Assembly (NCBI GenBank): GCA_017634455.1
Contig: JAGBNK010000014.1
Span: 1 to 54,407 of the forward strand
DNA: 54,407 nucleotides
Origin: Lachnospiraceae bacterium
GTDB lineage: Bacteria; Bacillota; Clostridia; Lachnospirales; Lachnospiraceae
Direction of reading: 5' to 3'
Below the pieces are notes generated by a model. It made no database searches. It saw nothing but the letters and a program-made list of their open reading frames with translations, and was not told the DNA's origin. The position numbers and the translations under genes were made by a program. Below are positions 1-7,798 of this stretch, in pieces (the first letter of the stretch is position 1; every line of letters starts with the position of its first letter).

Positions 1-87
1 ACGAATAACAGAGTGGCCAAATGCCGGGAACTGTTAAATCACACCCTTTTCAGATGCTGTCAGAAAAACAAATGTGATGGATGTTGA
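1..87 (+). CDS. possible 3' end of a gene cut by the window edge
   Basis: An open frame runs from base 1 to a TGA at 85-87 and encodes 28 residues ending in a cysteine-rich tail (CCQKNKCDGC). The spaced cysteines hint at a metal-binding C-terminus, but the piece is too short to place in a family. It could equally be chance. Nothing in it links it to the genes that follow. Confidence 0.25.
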   Translation, partial: TNNRVAKCRELLNHTLFRCCQKNKCDGC

Positions 88-238
88 GAAGAAAAGATGA
101 CATTTTTACTTCTTGACAAAAGTCACTTCATAACAGGAGGATAAAACTATGGGGACAAACAAGTAAGCAGGAACCAGGACTGAAAAGAATTTATGGGAGG
201 TCTTTAAGAAAAACTATAAGTAACAAATTGGTTGCTAG

Positions 239-267
239 AAGACAATATGGCTGTTGGAAGATATAAT
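239..267 (+). promoter_or_regulatory. possible promoter of the ATPase/RloB-like pair
   Basis: AAGACA (4 of 6 to the -35 consensus) is followed after 17 bases by a perfect TATAAT. The predicted start near 274 would place the 45-base palindrome at the very 5' end of the transcript. Prediction from consensus match only. Confidence 0.4.
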
Positions 268-280
268 TATAGTAATTTTA

Positions 281-325
281 AAATAAACGCATTTTGATAC
301 AATTTGTATTGAAATGCGTTTATTT
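281..325. repeat. 45-base near-perfect palindrome (22-bp stem, 1-base centre)
   Basis: The left arm 281-302 and right arm 304-325 are reverse complements except for two positions, both of which become G-U pairs in RNA. The outer 14 bp (AAATAAACGCATTT / AAATGCGTTTATTT) are perfect. A clean run of T does not follow, so it is not a textbook terminator. It lies 48 bases before the ATPase start. Confidence 0.8.
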
Positions 326-373
326 GTGTGCTATTATTACATAACAAAAAGTGTCATAGGGAGGAAATATGAT

Positions 374-1666
374 ATGAGTAGGAAATTTTATTTGGTTCGC
401 ATGCGTGTAAATGGAATAAAGAATATTTCTACGGAAATGACATTTGATTTTTATAATAAGCTGTTAACTAATTTTGATCCTGATTTATATAAAATAAAAG
501 CGATTTACGGTGAAAATGGAACTGGTAAGACCGCTATTATGACAGCGCTAAATATTGTTAAAAAAATTGTGTTGAGCAGAGAATATTTGATGCAGATGGA
601 GACACAAACTTTACTTAATGAAATTATTAATAAAAAAAATAAAGTTTTCTATTTAGAAGTAGAGTTTGCATTTTATATAGAAGATAAGGTTGATGTATAT
701 AGATACTATATTGAACTTGCATATGAAAATGATAGATACATTATTGCTCGCGAGTCTTTAGATGAGATAATTAACTATACACGAAATAAGAAGTTCAAGA
801 ATGTTTTTGCTGTTGAAAATGGAAAAATTAAGTCTATTGTTGCTACGGATGAATACTATAAATATATAGAGAATGCAACAATGAATTTGCTTGATACTAG
901 GTCTTTCCCATTAGAGATGATTTTAAGAAGACATGAAAATGAATGGAATGCTTCTGCTATTAAACTATTGTTATTCTTTTTATCGATGAATATTTATCTT
1001 GACGAAGAGGATATGCATGAAACGTATTTAATAAATAAGTTGATTCGAAAGGCGACAGAGAGTGGTACTAAAATTGATGCTTATATTAGTAAACAGATTT
1101 TTTATATAGACTCTAAAGGACGCGATATAGTTGACAAAGAAGATTATTCTAATTATATAAAAAAGGTAAAATCACTTGAGCGATTTATACAATTATTTAA
1201 GACGGATTTGATAAGTATATCCATTGATAAAAAAGATGATGGAGATCAGTATAAATGTGAGCTTATTATGAATTATAAAAATTACTCTGTTAACAAAGAA
1301 TTCGAGAGCACCGGTATAAAAAAACTTGTGCGAATGTTTGACAGTTTGCAAAATGCTGATGCAGGAGGAATTTCTTTTATAGATGAGATGGATTCAAATT
1401 TAAATGATGTATATCTATGTAAGCTTGTTGAATACTTTATGTATTATGGCAAGGGACAACTCTGTTTTACGACGCATAATTTGGATCCGATGTCTGTCTT
1501 AAAGAATAATAGAAATTCTATAGATTTCTTGACTAGTGAAAATGAAGTGATTTCATGGAAGATAACGGGAAATGCTGCGCCAGATCGATATTATCGAAAT
1601 GGAATGATTGAGCATATACCATTTAATATCGAAGCTGAAGATTTTATTGGAGTGTTTGGGGAGTGA
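374..1666 (+). CDS. AAA/OLD-like ATPase (AbiLi/RloA type), probable defence protein
   Basis: This is a 430-residue P-loop ATPase of the ABC/SMC-like AAA15 kind. Visible motifs are Walker A GENGTGKT (46-53), Walker B ending FIDEMDSN (D337, E338), and a switch histidine in TTHNLDP (H368). The start at 374 is chosen because GAGG sits 361-364, while the longer frame from 314 would begin inside the palindrome. Its stop is four bases before the next gene, a small RloB/AbiLii-like protein. This ATPase-plus-RloB pairing is known from RloA/RloB and the abortive-infection system AbiLi/AbiLii. A phage-defence role is inferred from family and arrangement only. The gene is markedly more AT-rich than the genes after 6500, which suggests transfer. 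Confidence 0.75.
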   Translation: MSRKFYLVRMRVNGIKNISTEMTFDFYNKLLTNFDPDLYKIKAIYGENGTGKTAIMTALNIVKKIVLSREYLMQMETQTLLNEIINKKNKVFYLEVEFAFYIEDKVDVYRYYIELAYENDRYIIARESLDEIINYTRNKKFKNVFAVENGKIKSIVATDEYYKYIENATMNLLDTRSFPLEMILRRHENEWNASAIKLLLFFLSMNIYLDEEDMHETYLINKLIRKATESGTKIDAYISKQIFYIDSKGRDIVDKEDYSNYIKKVKSLERFIQLFKTDLISISIDKKDDGDQYKCELIMNYKNYSVNKEFESTGIKKLVRMFDSLQNADAGGISFIDEMDSNLNDVYLCKLVEYFMYYGKGQLCFTTHNLDPMSVLKNNRNSIDFLTSENEVISWKITGNAAPDRYYRNGMIEHIPFNIEAEDFIGVFGE

Positions 1667-1670
1667 TTAT

Positions 1671-2186
1671 ATGTCTTTTCAATTAATTTTTTGCGTAGAG
1701 TCTAATAGACGAGCTGCAACGGATAATATATATATTGGAGAAACTCTAAAAAGAGCATTTAAGATTGATAATACCATTAAGATAAGTTATGTGAATATGG
1801 GAAGTCGATCGAAATATAAAGACAAAGGTGTATTGCGAGAGATAAGGGAAAAAATAAAGCAATACAAGCATGGTGATTCTTATGTCATATATTGTATAGA
1901 TACAGATCAATTTGAGATAAATGCCGAGCAAAAAAGACAATATGAAGATATACAAAGATTTGTTTATGAACAAAATTATGATTTGATTTGGTTTTGTCAT
2001 GATGTAGAAGAAGTGTATCTTGGAAAAACAATTCAGGACGGGAAAAAGAAAGAACGTGCCGTTGAGTTTGTTAAACGCCATGAAATTGATAAAGTAGATA
2101 TGCGAAGATTATGTGCTGCTAAAGAAAAGAAATCACATAGCAATATTATCAATATTATTGGGAAGCATGTGGAGGCTGTAATATAG
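1671..2186 (+). CDS. RloB/AbiLii-like protein, partner of the upstream ATPase
   Basis: A 171-residue protein with a Toprim-like layout. An early acidic residue after a hydrophobic strand (LIFCVES, E10) is followed by a D-x-D pair in YCIDTDQ (D77, D79) and the segment WFCHDVEEVYLGK (107-119). These match the general plan of RloB/AbiLii effectors, which are thought to act as nucleases with an OLD-like ATPase. The ATG at 1671 is favoured because the longer frame overlaps the ATPase by 59 bases. The GGGGAG at 1658-1663 serves as ribosome binding site. The two genes are surely co-transcribed. The exact family is less certain than the pairing. Confidence 0.6.
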   Translation: MSFQLIFCVESNRRAATDNIYIGETLKRAFKIDNTIKISYVNMGSRSKYKDKGVLREIREKIKQYKHGDSYVIYCIDTDQFEINAEQKRQYEDIQRFVYEQNYDLIWFCHDVEEVYLGKTIQDGKKKERAVEFVKRHEIDKVDMRRLCAAKEKKSHSNIINIIGKHVEAVI

Positions 2187-2384
2187 GAGTATAAGATATT
2201 GTGTTAGGAATCATTTTTTGGGCGGCCGATATATTTAAAACTTGTTTATTGTATTTATACTTTTGTTGACAATTATATTAATGGTTGCTTTGAATATAAT
2301 ATAAATGTGACAGGGACTCGTGCTAGCGTAGAAGATAAGGAAAATGTCTTATTGACAATATATTAGGAAAAGATGAGGGGAGAA

Positions 2385-2963
2385 ATGGAGAACGAAAGAT
2401 TTAAAAAATTTACACCAAATGATTCATTAGAAAACTCTAATTATGATGAAGCTTTTGATTATATATTTCAAAAAGGAAATGAAGATATTCGTAATGTTGG
2501 AATTATGGGTGTATATGGCTCGGGGAAAAGCTCAATAGTCCGCTCATATGAGAATAAGAAAAAACTTCATTTTTTATATATTTCTGTTGCAGATTTTTCA
2601 AAATGTTCAGAGATAGAAATTGATGATTCTGATAAAAAAACAGATGATTCTCATAAGAAAACAGCTGATAGTGTACATAACAATGGGATGGCAAAAAACA
2701 CTAGGCCTAAATTAGAGAAACATGAAGTAATTGTTAAGAAAAAAAGTACGCGTAGTACAAACGAAATAGAATCAGAAATTATAAATGTTCTGCTACATAA
2801 AATATCATCTGATAAAATCAATCAAACAAGATTTCCAATAAAGAAAAAGATTAAAGATGGAGAATTATTTGGGAAAACAGTTTGTCTTCTATACTGTTTA
2901 TTATATTTTTTGTTGATAATAAAACCTTCGATTAATCCGTTTACTTTTTTAGTTTGTCCTTGA
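2385..2963 (+). CDS. yobI-like: YobI-type P-loop NTPase, N-terminal part (gene split by in-frame TGA)
   Basis: This 192-residue piece carries the N-terminus of a large membrane NTPase resembling Bacillus YobI: the opening FKKFTPND, the P-loop GVYGSGKSS (42-50), the hydrophobic strand LYISVADF, and INQTRFPIKKKI just before the first membrane helix (about 167-190). It ends at TGA 2961-2963, between two predicted membrane helices. The next frame continues in the same phase with the matching second half, so this is one gene with one nonsense codon rather than two natural genes. ATG 2385 is preferred over 2373 because GAGGGG lies at 2375-2380. The stretch at about residues 75-130 is charged, repetitive (KKTDDS/KKTADS) and probably disordered. 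Confidence 0.75.
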   Translation: MENERFKKFTPNDSLENSNYDEAFDYIFQKGNEDIRNVGIMGVYGSGKSSIVRSYENKKKLHFLYISVADFSKCSEIEIDDSDKKTDDSHKKTADSVHNNGMAKNTRPKLEKHEVIVKKKSTRSTNEIESEIINVLLHKISSDKINQTRFPIKKKIKDGELFGKTVCLLYCLLYFLLIIKPSINPFTFLVCP

Positions 2964-5669
2964 TTGATAAAGACAATGCGAATTATATGCTTTGCTGCAT
3001 TGGTATTTTCTCTGGGGTATTGGATATATATGATGATGAGATATATTTATACATATAATCCAATTCACAAGGTGTCAATTAAGGGCAATGAAATAGTGAT
3101 GGGAGACCGTGAAACATCGCATTTTGACAAGCATTTGGACGAGTTGCTTTATTTATATGCGGAATCAAATATAGATGTATTTGTATTTGAGGATATTGAC
3201 CGATTTAATAATGTAGAAATATTTGAACGTTTAAGATATATCAATGAATTGTTGAATGAAAGTGAAAGATATAAACAAGAAAAAGGAACTATTCGCTTTT
3301 TATATTTAGTCAGAGATGACCTTTTACTTGACGAAAAAACTAAGTTTTTTGATTTTATTATTCCAATTGTACCATTTGTAAGTGCAGAGAATTCATATGA
3401 AAAGGCGAAGACAAGGATAGAGTCGATAGGAATTAATCTAGATGATTTTATGTTGCGCGGAATATTTGCTTACATTTCAGATTATAGACTTCTAACCAAC
3501 ATAATAAATGAATATCTCATTTATGAAAAATGTATTGTGATGCCAAGTAGAGATGATAATAAACTTTTTGCCTTGGTTGTATATAAAAATGTATTTCCTG
3601 ATGATTTTTCAAAATTGAAGGATAATGAAGGTTACTTATATCATTTATTGTCTTACAAGAAAGATGGATATGCTGGAAGAAAGCAGAGTTTTAAAATTGA
3701 ACTACAGGAAAACGGAAATGAAAAGAAAGAACTAATTAAAGAGTTTGCTAATAATGACAATGAATACGAATTAGTGTATTTTTTGTTGAGCAATGGATAT
3801 ATAGATGAATCATATCCAGAGTATATTTCATCGTATGATGGTATAAGAATGAATGAAAATGATCATAAATTTTATATGAACTTATTTAATTCAGAAGGGT
3901 TGGCATGGGATTATTCTTTAGATAATCCTCAATTAATATTCGAAAGGCTGAAAATTTATGATTTTGAGCAGCCTAGAATACTGAATTTTGATATTGCTAA
4001 ATATGCAATGACAAATGAAATGGAGAAATACCTAGATCCATTGTTTACGCAATTAAAAAATAATCATAAGATAGATTTTCTTGTTGATTATTTGAATTGG
4101 TCAATGGCGAGAACGACAATAGAAGAGAAGAGTGTTATTGTAAAATGTGTTGATAGTTATTGGAAAGATATTCTTTTGGAAGACGATTTAGAAAACTATC
4201 TTTTTGATTTTGTATGTTATTTGCTTCGTTTTGCTAAGTATAATTGCTACAAGAATATTAATAATGCAGATCTTTTGAAAAACTACTTGTTAAGCAATGT
4301 TGGCATTTTACCTAAATTAATACTAGAAAACGAAAATGAAGTTGAGAACTTTAAAGATGGACTTACTTGCATGAATATTTGCTTTCCGAGCGTAAATCTG
4401 GCGATAATAGATGAGCGCGTTGGAAAGACGATTATTGATACAAATAGTTATGAGTTGAACTCAGATAATCTTGAAATGTTTATGTCTTATTTTTCAGATG
4501 TATCAGATAATAAGCCAATTGCAAGGTTTAAAGCTTTGCCTCAAGCCGTAAGAGATGCTTTTTTAGAGAAAGCAGACAATACATATAATGATCTCTTTGG
4601 AAAGGATGAGTTATTTTATGATGATGAAAAAGAGGTGATTGAGCTTTTAAATGATCCGGATATTGGCATTAAGATATGTGAAAAATACATAGTTAAGATG
4701 GGCAGCAAAGTCTGTGATGGTGATCTAATTAAATATTCTGATGTGATGGAACTTCTTGCTAAGCATAATAGATTGGCACCTACTTTATATAATCTGGATT
4801 TGGTGTATAAGGAATTAGTTATGGGAGCATCGAAACCATTATCAAATTACCTGGTGTTTATAAACTGTTTGACAGAGAATGAGTATAAAAAATATGCGGA
4901 TAGCAACAAAGAATTATATGATGCGTTGTCGAAAGTTAATGGTATAGAATCTAATGTTTACAGGACAATTGTGAAAATCAGAGCAGAGAAGGTTAAGCCT
5001 GTGACTGTAAGTGGATTAACAAGAGAACAATACAGAGTTCTTCTTGAGGAAAACTTATTAGATAATAGCATGGAAATCTTTAAGCATATATATAGTAATT
5101 ATGCTGAGGATAGAGAAATTCTTATAAAAACTGATTTCGCTGATTTTGAACAATGCTTAAAAGTAAGGAGTATTTCTGTTCAGGCCAATGTTTTGTCTGA
5201 GATACTAGACTATGATATTTCGGATGATGAAAAGATGAGAATTTTAGCATTAGTACCTTATGAGATCCCGGTTAGAGCGAATTACAGTTTGGTAGTAAAA
5301 GAAAAACTATTATCAAGGGTTACTACATTTGATAATATAAAAGAACTTGTGGATTCATATGCTAAACTCGATGAAAATGAGAAAAAAGAGCTGCTAAACT
5401 GTGTATGCAGAATATTTTCTAAATTAGGTGATGAGATTGTATTACCATACAGAATTGTATTTGATTTGGTTTCGAAGAAGATGGTGAAGCTCGATTGTGA
5501 TCTGGTTGCAGAGTGCACTAGAAAATATAGTAAAACAGAAGTGAAAAAACTTTTGAAAAAAGGTCAGTTAGAAGATTATTTACAATGTTTAGAACATAAA
5601 GAGATACCAGAAGGAATGTCGGAAGACTCTGCTACGCAAGCTTTTAGGGCTCGAAAGTGGGTGGAGTAA
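2964..5669 (+). CDS. yobI-like: YobI-type P-loop NTPase, C-terminal part (in phase after the TGA)
   Basis: This 901-residue frame follows the TGA directly and in the same phase. It opens with a membrane helix (6-27), then FDKHLDELLYLY and the Walker B strand VFVFEDIDRF (72-81), and continues as a long helical region with no recognised enzyme domain. Walker A lies in the upstream piece, so this half alone cannot be a complete ATPase. The first possible starts are TTG 2964 (touching the stop) and ATG 2976, neither with a Shine-Dalgarno sequence. Independent translation would need reinitiation. Together the parts give about 1,094 codons, a little shorter than YobI at about 1,200. It is either a recent pseudogene, a sequencing error at the TGA, or a stop that is read through. 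Confidence 0.75.
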   Translation: MIKTMRIICFAALVFSLGYWIYMMMRYIYTYNPIHKVSIKGNEIVMGDRETSHFDKHLDELLYLYAESNIDVFVFEDIDRFNNVEIFERLRYINELLNESERYKQEKGTIRFLYLVRDDLLLDEKTKFFDFIIPIVPFVSAENSYEKAKTRIESIGINLDDFMLRGIFAYISDYRLLTNIINEYLIYEKCIVMPSRDDNKLFALVVYKNVFPDDFSKLKDNEGYLYHLLSYKKDGYAGRKQSFKIELQENGNEKKELIKEFANNDNEYELVYFLLSNGYIDESYPEYISSYDGIRMNENDHKFYMNLFNSEGLAWDYSLDNPQLIFERLKIYDFEQPRILNFDIAKYAMTNEMEKYLDPLFTQLKNNHKIDFLVDYLNWSMARTTIEEKSVIVKCVDSYWKDILLEDDLENYLFDFVCYLLRFAKYNCYKNINNADLLKNYLLSNVGILPKLILENENEVENFKDGLTCMNICFPSVNLAIIDERVGKTIIDTNSYELNSDNLEMFMSYFSDVSDNKPIARFKALPQAVRDAFLEKADNTYNDLFGKDELFYDDEKEVIELLNDPDIGIKICEKYIVKMGSKVCDGDLIKYSDVMELLAKHNRLAPTLYNLDLVYKELVMGASKPLSNYLVFINCLTENEYKKYADSNKELYDALSKVNGIESNVYRTIVKIRAEKVKPVTVSGLTREQYRVLLEENLLDNSMEIFKHIYSNYAEDREILIKTDFADFEQCLKVRSISVQANVLSEILDYDISDDEKMRILALVPYEIPVRANYSLVVKEKLLSRVTTFDNIKELVDSYAKLDENEKKELLNCVCRIFSKLGDEIVLPYRIVFDLVSKKMVKLDCDLVAECTRKYSKTEVKKLLKKGQLEDYLQCLEHKEIPEGMSEDSATQAFRARKWVE

Positions 5670-5768
5670 TTATCTACTATGTGTTCATAGAGAAGAGTGG
5701 ATTGAGAGGGTGGCAATCTATACTGTTTATTAGTGGATATGAGTAAAATCGATAAGAAAGGATGACAT

Positions 5769-6266
5769 GTGAAAAGAAAGCAATATAATAAAATAATTGA
5801 AAAACATATTAAAGAAGAACTTGAATTTAATGAGAAAGTTGAATTAGTATTTTTTAAATATGCTTATAAGATGTCAATGAAAAAGAATGAATTGAAAGAA
5901 CTAGAAGGCGAAAATCATTTATGTTATACCTCTAAAGAATGGAAGAAATACATAAAAAGAGAATATGGAAAAGATAAAAAATGTAGGCAGATATTGAAAG
6001 ATTATGCGGTTGTAAAACGTATTGAAGTTGAAACTCATTGTGAGTGTTATTTAAATGTTCCTTTAGTAGTGATGGTTACTTTGATTATTATGATAGTTCA
6101 ATTGTTGATTGACTCTATTAAGATTAACAATTGCTTGGAAGCAGTTTTATTTTTTCTGTTAATCATTGCTGTACTTGTTGTAGCTATTGTTATTGCATTT
6201 AATGGGTTGAGAGAATTAAAAATAAAAATGTTGTTTTGGAATGAAATATATGATGCCATAAAGTAG
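5769..6266 (+). CDS. small membrane protein of unknown function beside the YobI-type gene
   Basis: A 165-residue protein starting at GTG 5769, because the overlapping ATG at 5767 is followed at once by a stop. GAAAGGATG at 5756-5764 is the ribosome binding site. The first 90 residues are highly charged and helical. Two hydrophobic helices follow (about 96-115 and 123-146) and then a short basic tail. No family is recognised. Its place 99 bases after the YobI-type gene and its similar base composition suggest it belongs to the same accessory block. A cytoplasmic N-terminus with a membrane hairpin is the likely topology. Confidence 0.6.
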   Translation: MKRKQYNKIIEKHIKEELEFNEKVELVFFKYAYKMSMKKNELKELEGENHLCYTSKEWKKYIKREYGKDKKCRQILKDYAVVKRIEVETHCECYLNVPLVVMVTLIIMIVQLLIDSIKINNCLEAVLFFLLIIAVLVVAIVIAFNGLRELKIKMLFWNEIYDAIK

Positions 6267-6436
6267 AATATTTTTTTGCTTAATAAGCTATCTATATATA
6301 ATAAAGTTGCAATCAATAGTTCTTCTGTGATTTTTAAGAGTATTAACGATGGAAAAAAGAACTTCATCCATTTGTAAAACCTGCGTAAAATACTTGTAAA
6401 TTTTCAGAAAACTATATATCAATTCATGCAATTGCA

Positions 6437-6445
6437 TGTTAGAAT
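6437..6445 (+). promoter_or_regulatory. extended -10 promoter of the rubrerythrin fusion, inside a terminator arm
   Basis: TG-T-TAGAAT forms an extended -10 element with no good -35. The predicted transcription start is near 6452. The last two bases of the -10 are the first two of the left arm of the hairpin at 6444-6482. Confidence 0.5.
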
Positions 6446-6482
6446 GGGTGCTAAGAGGGGACGACTTAGCATCCATTTTTTG
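6444..6482 (+). terminator. intrinsic terminator overlapping the next promoter
   Basis: ATGGGTGCTAAG (6444-6455) pairs with CTTAGCATCCAT (6465-6476) over 12 bp with one G-U, and is followed by a run of T to 6481. It ends only two bases before the AAGGAGG of the rubrerythrin fusion. A transcript starting near 6452 would lack most of the left arm and escape it. Confidence 0.75.
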
Positions 6483-6498
6483 TAAAGGAGGATTTTCT

Positions 6499-7680
6499 AT
6501 GGGAACAAATGCAATGTACAATTTGAGCTATGGTCTTTTTGTTATTACAGCTAATTGCCGAGGCAGGCATAATGGTTGCATCACAAATACTGCTATACAG
6601 GTCACATCTGAACCTAATCGCATATCTGTGGCAATAAATAAGGCCAATTATACACACGACATGATTGCTGAAACTGGCATGTTTACAGTATCTGTTATTA
6701 GTGAAGACGCTGACTTTGAATTGTTTAAACATTTTGGATTTCAGTCAGGCAGGGATGTGGATAAATTTGCTGATTATAAATATTGTAAGAAAGCGGGAAA
6801 TGATACCATGATTGTCACCGCAGGAACAAATGCATATATTTCGGCCACAGTTGAACAGATGGTGGATTTGGGTAGCCATACATTATTTATTGCAGCGGTT
6901 ACAGAATCAGATGTGCTGTCTGAAGCTGCATCAGCGACATATGCATATTATCAAGAGCATATTAAACAGAAGCCTGAAGCTGTTGGCACAACTCCACAGG
7001 GAGAGACTATATGGAGATGCAAAATATGCGGTTATGAATATGTGGGAGAGGAGTTGCCGGATGATTTTATATGTCCGGTGTGCAAACATCCTGCAAGTGA
7101 TTTTGAAAAGATTGAATCCGTTGATCCGCCTAAGCCGAGTACAACAAATATTTACGCAGGAACCAAGACAGAGAAGAACTTATGGGAAGCATTTGCAGGA
7201 GAATCACAGGCTAGAAATAAGTACACTTATTTCGCATCTGTAGCCAAGAAGGCTGGCTATGAGCAGATAGCAGCTATGTTTCTAAAGACTGCCGATAATG
7301 AGAAAGAGCATGCCAAGTTATGGTTCAAGGCTTTGGGTGAATTAGGAACTACAGAAGAAAACCTGACTCATGCAGCTGAGGGCGAGAACTACGAGTGGAC
7401 CGATATGTATGAGCGTATGGCTAGAGAAGCTGATGAGGAAGGCTTCCATGATTTGGCAGAGCAATTTAGAGGTGTTGCAGAAATCGAGAAGCACCATGAG
7501 GAGAGATACAAGGCACTTCTCCACAATGTAGAAGCAATGGAAGTGTTTAAGAAAGCGGGAATTACAATGTGGGAATGTCGCAACTGTGGGCATCTGGTTA
7601 TGGGAACAGAAGCTCCTGATATATGTCCGGTATGTAATCATCCTCAGAGTTTCTTTGAGGTACATGCCGAGAATTATTAA
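6499..7680 (+). CDS. flavin reductase-rubredoxin-rubrerythrin fusion (Hrb-Rbr type)
   Basis: A 393-residue cytoplasmic redox protein made of four modules. Residues 1-165 are a flavin-reductase (FMN-binding split-barrel) domain. Residues 172-207 are a rubredoxin with C174, C177, C192 and C195. Residues 222-345 are a rubrerythrin four-helix diiron domain with E235, E268xxH271 and E330xxH333. Residues 358-388 are a second rubredoxin-like zinc or iron site with C360, C363, C376 and C379. The first two modules equal the high-molecular-weight rubredoxin of acetogens. Together they could pass electrons from NAD(P)H via FMN and rubredoxin to the diiron centre and reduce H2O2. The start at 6499 follows AAGGAGG (6485-6491). 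It stands alone between a terminator-promoter element and the PHO box. Confidence 0.9.
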   Translation: MGTNAMYNLSYGLFVITANCRGRHNGCITNTAIQVTSEPNRISVAINKANYTHDMIAETGMFTVSVISEDADFELFKHFGFQSGRDVDKFADYKYCKKAGNDTMIVTAGTNAYISATVEQMVDLGSHTLFIAAVTESDVLSEAASATYAYYQEHIKQKPEAVGTTPQGETIWRCKICGYEYVGEELPDDFICPVCKHPASDFEKIESVDPPKPSTTNIYAGTKTEKNLWEAFAGESQARNKYTYFASVAKKAGYEQIAAMFLKTADNEKEHAKLWFKALGELGTTEENLTHAAEGENYEWTDMYERMAREADEEGFHDLAEQFRGVAEIEKHHEERYKALLHNVEAMEVFKKAGITMWECRNCGHLVMGTEAPDICPVCNHPQSFFEVHAENY

Positions 7681-7700
7681 AGCAGATTTGCAAGACATAT

Positions 7701-7740
7701 TTTACATAGATTTTACATAATCTTACATTTAGATTTTACA
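7701..7740 (+). promoter_or_regulatory. PHO box: four TTTACA-type direct repeats before the phosphate transporter
   Basis: TTTACA at 7701-7706 and 7712-7717, CTTACA at 7722-7727 and TTTACA at 7735-7740 are spaced 11, 10 and 13 bases apart. This fits the Gram-positive PhoP recognition pattern, TT(A/C/T)ACA with roughly 5-base spacers. A -10-like TACTAT at 7751-7756 lies at activator distance. The downstream genes are a phosphate transporter and a PhoP/PhoR-like pair, so the site and its likely regulator are neighbours. Confidence 0.75.
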
Positions 7741-7798
7741 TTCGTGGGTTACTATTAGCTTGTAAGACGAATTATTAGTAGACACGAGGTAAAATGAA

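Larger units (their letters stand above)
88..373. other. gene-free stretch before the ATPase
   Basis: No convincing gene is present. It holds an AGGAGG followed by a five-codon frame (149-166), a possible promoter (AAGACA at 239-244, 17 bases, TATAAT at 262-267), the long palindrome at 281-325, and the GAGG ribosome binding site for the start at 374. Confidence 0.5.

Noticed and set aside
149..166. AGGAGG followed by a five-codon frame (MGTNK)
   Set aside because: Too short to support as a gene; perhaps the remains of one.
1746..2081. minus-strand hydrophobic open frame over the RloB-like gene
   Set aside because: AT-rich shadow frame without a ribosome binding site, opposite a better-supported gene.
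2266..2300. TTGACA and TATAAT upstream of the YobI-type gene
   Set aside because: They are 23 bases apart, too far for one normal promoter.
7342..7698. minus-strand open frames over the rubrerythrin fusion
   Set aside because: They are shadows of a gene with clear motifs on the plus strand.
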